Shown here: positions 63,919 through 64,000 of the stretch, in pieces | How the letters are laid out: every line of letters starts with the position of its first letter | Position numbering within the stretch: the stretch's first letter is position 1 | Assembly: GCF_002939985.1 (NCBI RefSeq) | Contig: NZ_MDFM01000024.1 | Coordinates: 16,244-80,243 of the forward strand | DNA length: 64,000 nt | Direction of reading: 5' to 3' | Source: Xanthomonas hortorum pv. cynarae | GTDB taxonomy: Bacteria > Pseudomonadota > Gammaproteobacteria > Xanthomonadales > Xanthomonadaceae | The notes under the pieces: model-generated | Seen by the model: the letters and a program-made list of their open reading frames with translations, nothing else | What the model was told of the DNA's origin: nothing | The model's database searches: none | Translations under genes and position numbers: made by a program

Positions 63919-64000
63919 GAGCGTGTTATGAACTTTGAAATAGAGCGGCTGCATTTCCAAGCATCAGGATCGTGAAGACGACAAAGTGCAAACCGGCCAA
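63919..64000 (-). mobile_element. Insertion-sequence end with C-terminus of a transposase-like frame
   Basis: A minus-strand frame enters from beyond the right edge and stops at 63926-63928. Its 24 visible residues (LAGLHFVVFTILMLGNAAAL and FQSS) resemble C-terminal ends of Xanthomonas transposases I have seen. GAGCGTGTTATGAAC around the stop is a plausible terminal inverted repeat. Family assignment and the other end need flanking sequence. 63776-63918 is otherwise empty. Confidence 0.4.

Overview
The window reads as a chromosomal stretch of a Xanthomonas-type gammaproteobacterium. The evidence is high GC throughout, the coaBC-dut-(algC-like) order shared with pseudomonads, the speA/speE pair, a GH84 hexosaminidase, and several families of dispersed intergenic palindromes of the kind seen between xanthomonad genes. 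Species is not resolved. No tRNA, rRNA or CRISPR array was seen. The only mobile-element sign is a transposase-like tail running off the right edge.

Layout. 0-6.6 kb is housekeeping: the N-terminus of a phosphomannomutase-like protein, dut and coaBC on the minus strand, then radC, argS, a SPOR-domain protein and a short-chain dehydrogenase on the plus strand. 6.6-13.3 kb (minus) holds an acyltransferase-3 protein and a two-gene specialised-metabolism locus: a single-module NRPS (C-A-T-TE) overlapping a UGT-type glycosyltransferase, behind an AT-rich regulatory region. 14.2-17.2 kb is divergent speA/speE (polyamines). 17.5-26 kb carries a PH/SHOCT protein, an outer-membrane protein, a RIO-like kinase, an exported GH84 enzyme with a candidate operator, a PII protein, ubiK, comM and a lipocalin. 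26-36 kb has palindromic repeats, a CSS-EAL c-di-GMP phosphodiesterase, the desB-desC desaturase pair with a divergent TetR regulator, a glycine-zipper protein, and a coupled DUF3182/hydrolase pair.

36-46 kb is rich in small envelope or stress proteins: a DUF4142 lipoprotein, an OmpR-type two-component system, a DUF3313 lipoprotein, a LEA-like/histone H1-like protein, a DegP-type protease and an ElaB-YqjE-type operon. 46-52 kb carries an AI-2E family permease, a HAD hydrolase, an M17 aminopeptidase, an exported catalase-like protein coupled to cytochrome b561, and a ThuA-like protein. 52.7-59.9 kb is a complete regulator-plus-exporter locus: LuxR-type regulator and DesK-type kinase, divergent from a periplasmic adaptor, an ABC ATPase and two FtsX-type permeases. 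The last 4 kb has a hydrolase lipoprotein, a frameshifted rarD, an EamA exporter, a small exported Cys protein and the IS end.

Most notable: the NRPS-glycosyltransferase locus (adenylation code read as glycine-like), the LEA 11-mer/H1 fusion protein, the DUF3182-hydrolase pair, the 14-bp palindrome in the efflux divergon, a roughly 165-bp palindromic repeat family in three copies, and the rarD frameshift. Start sites were chosen by ribosome-binding sites, family lengths and overlaps, so many genes begin downstream of the longest open frame.
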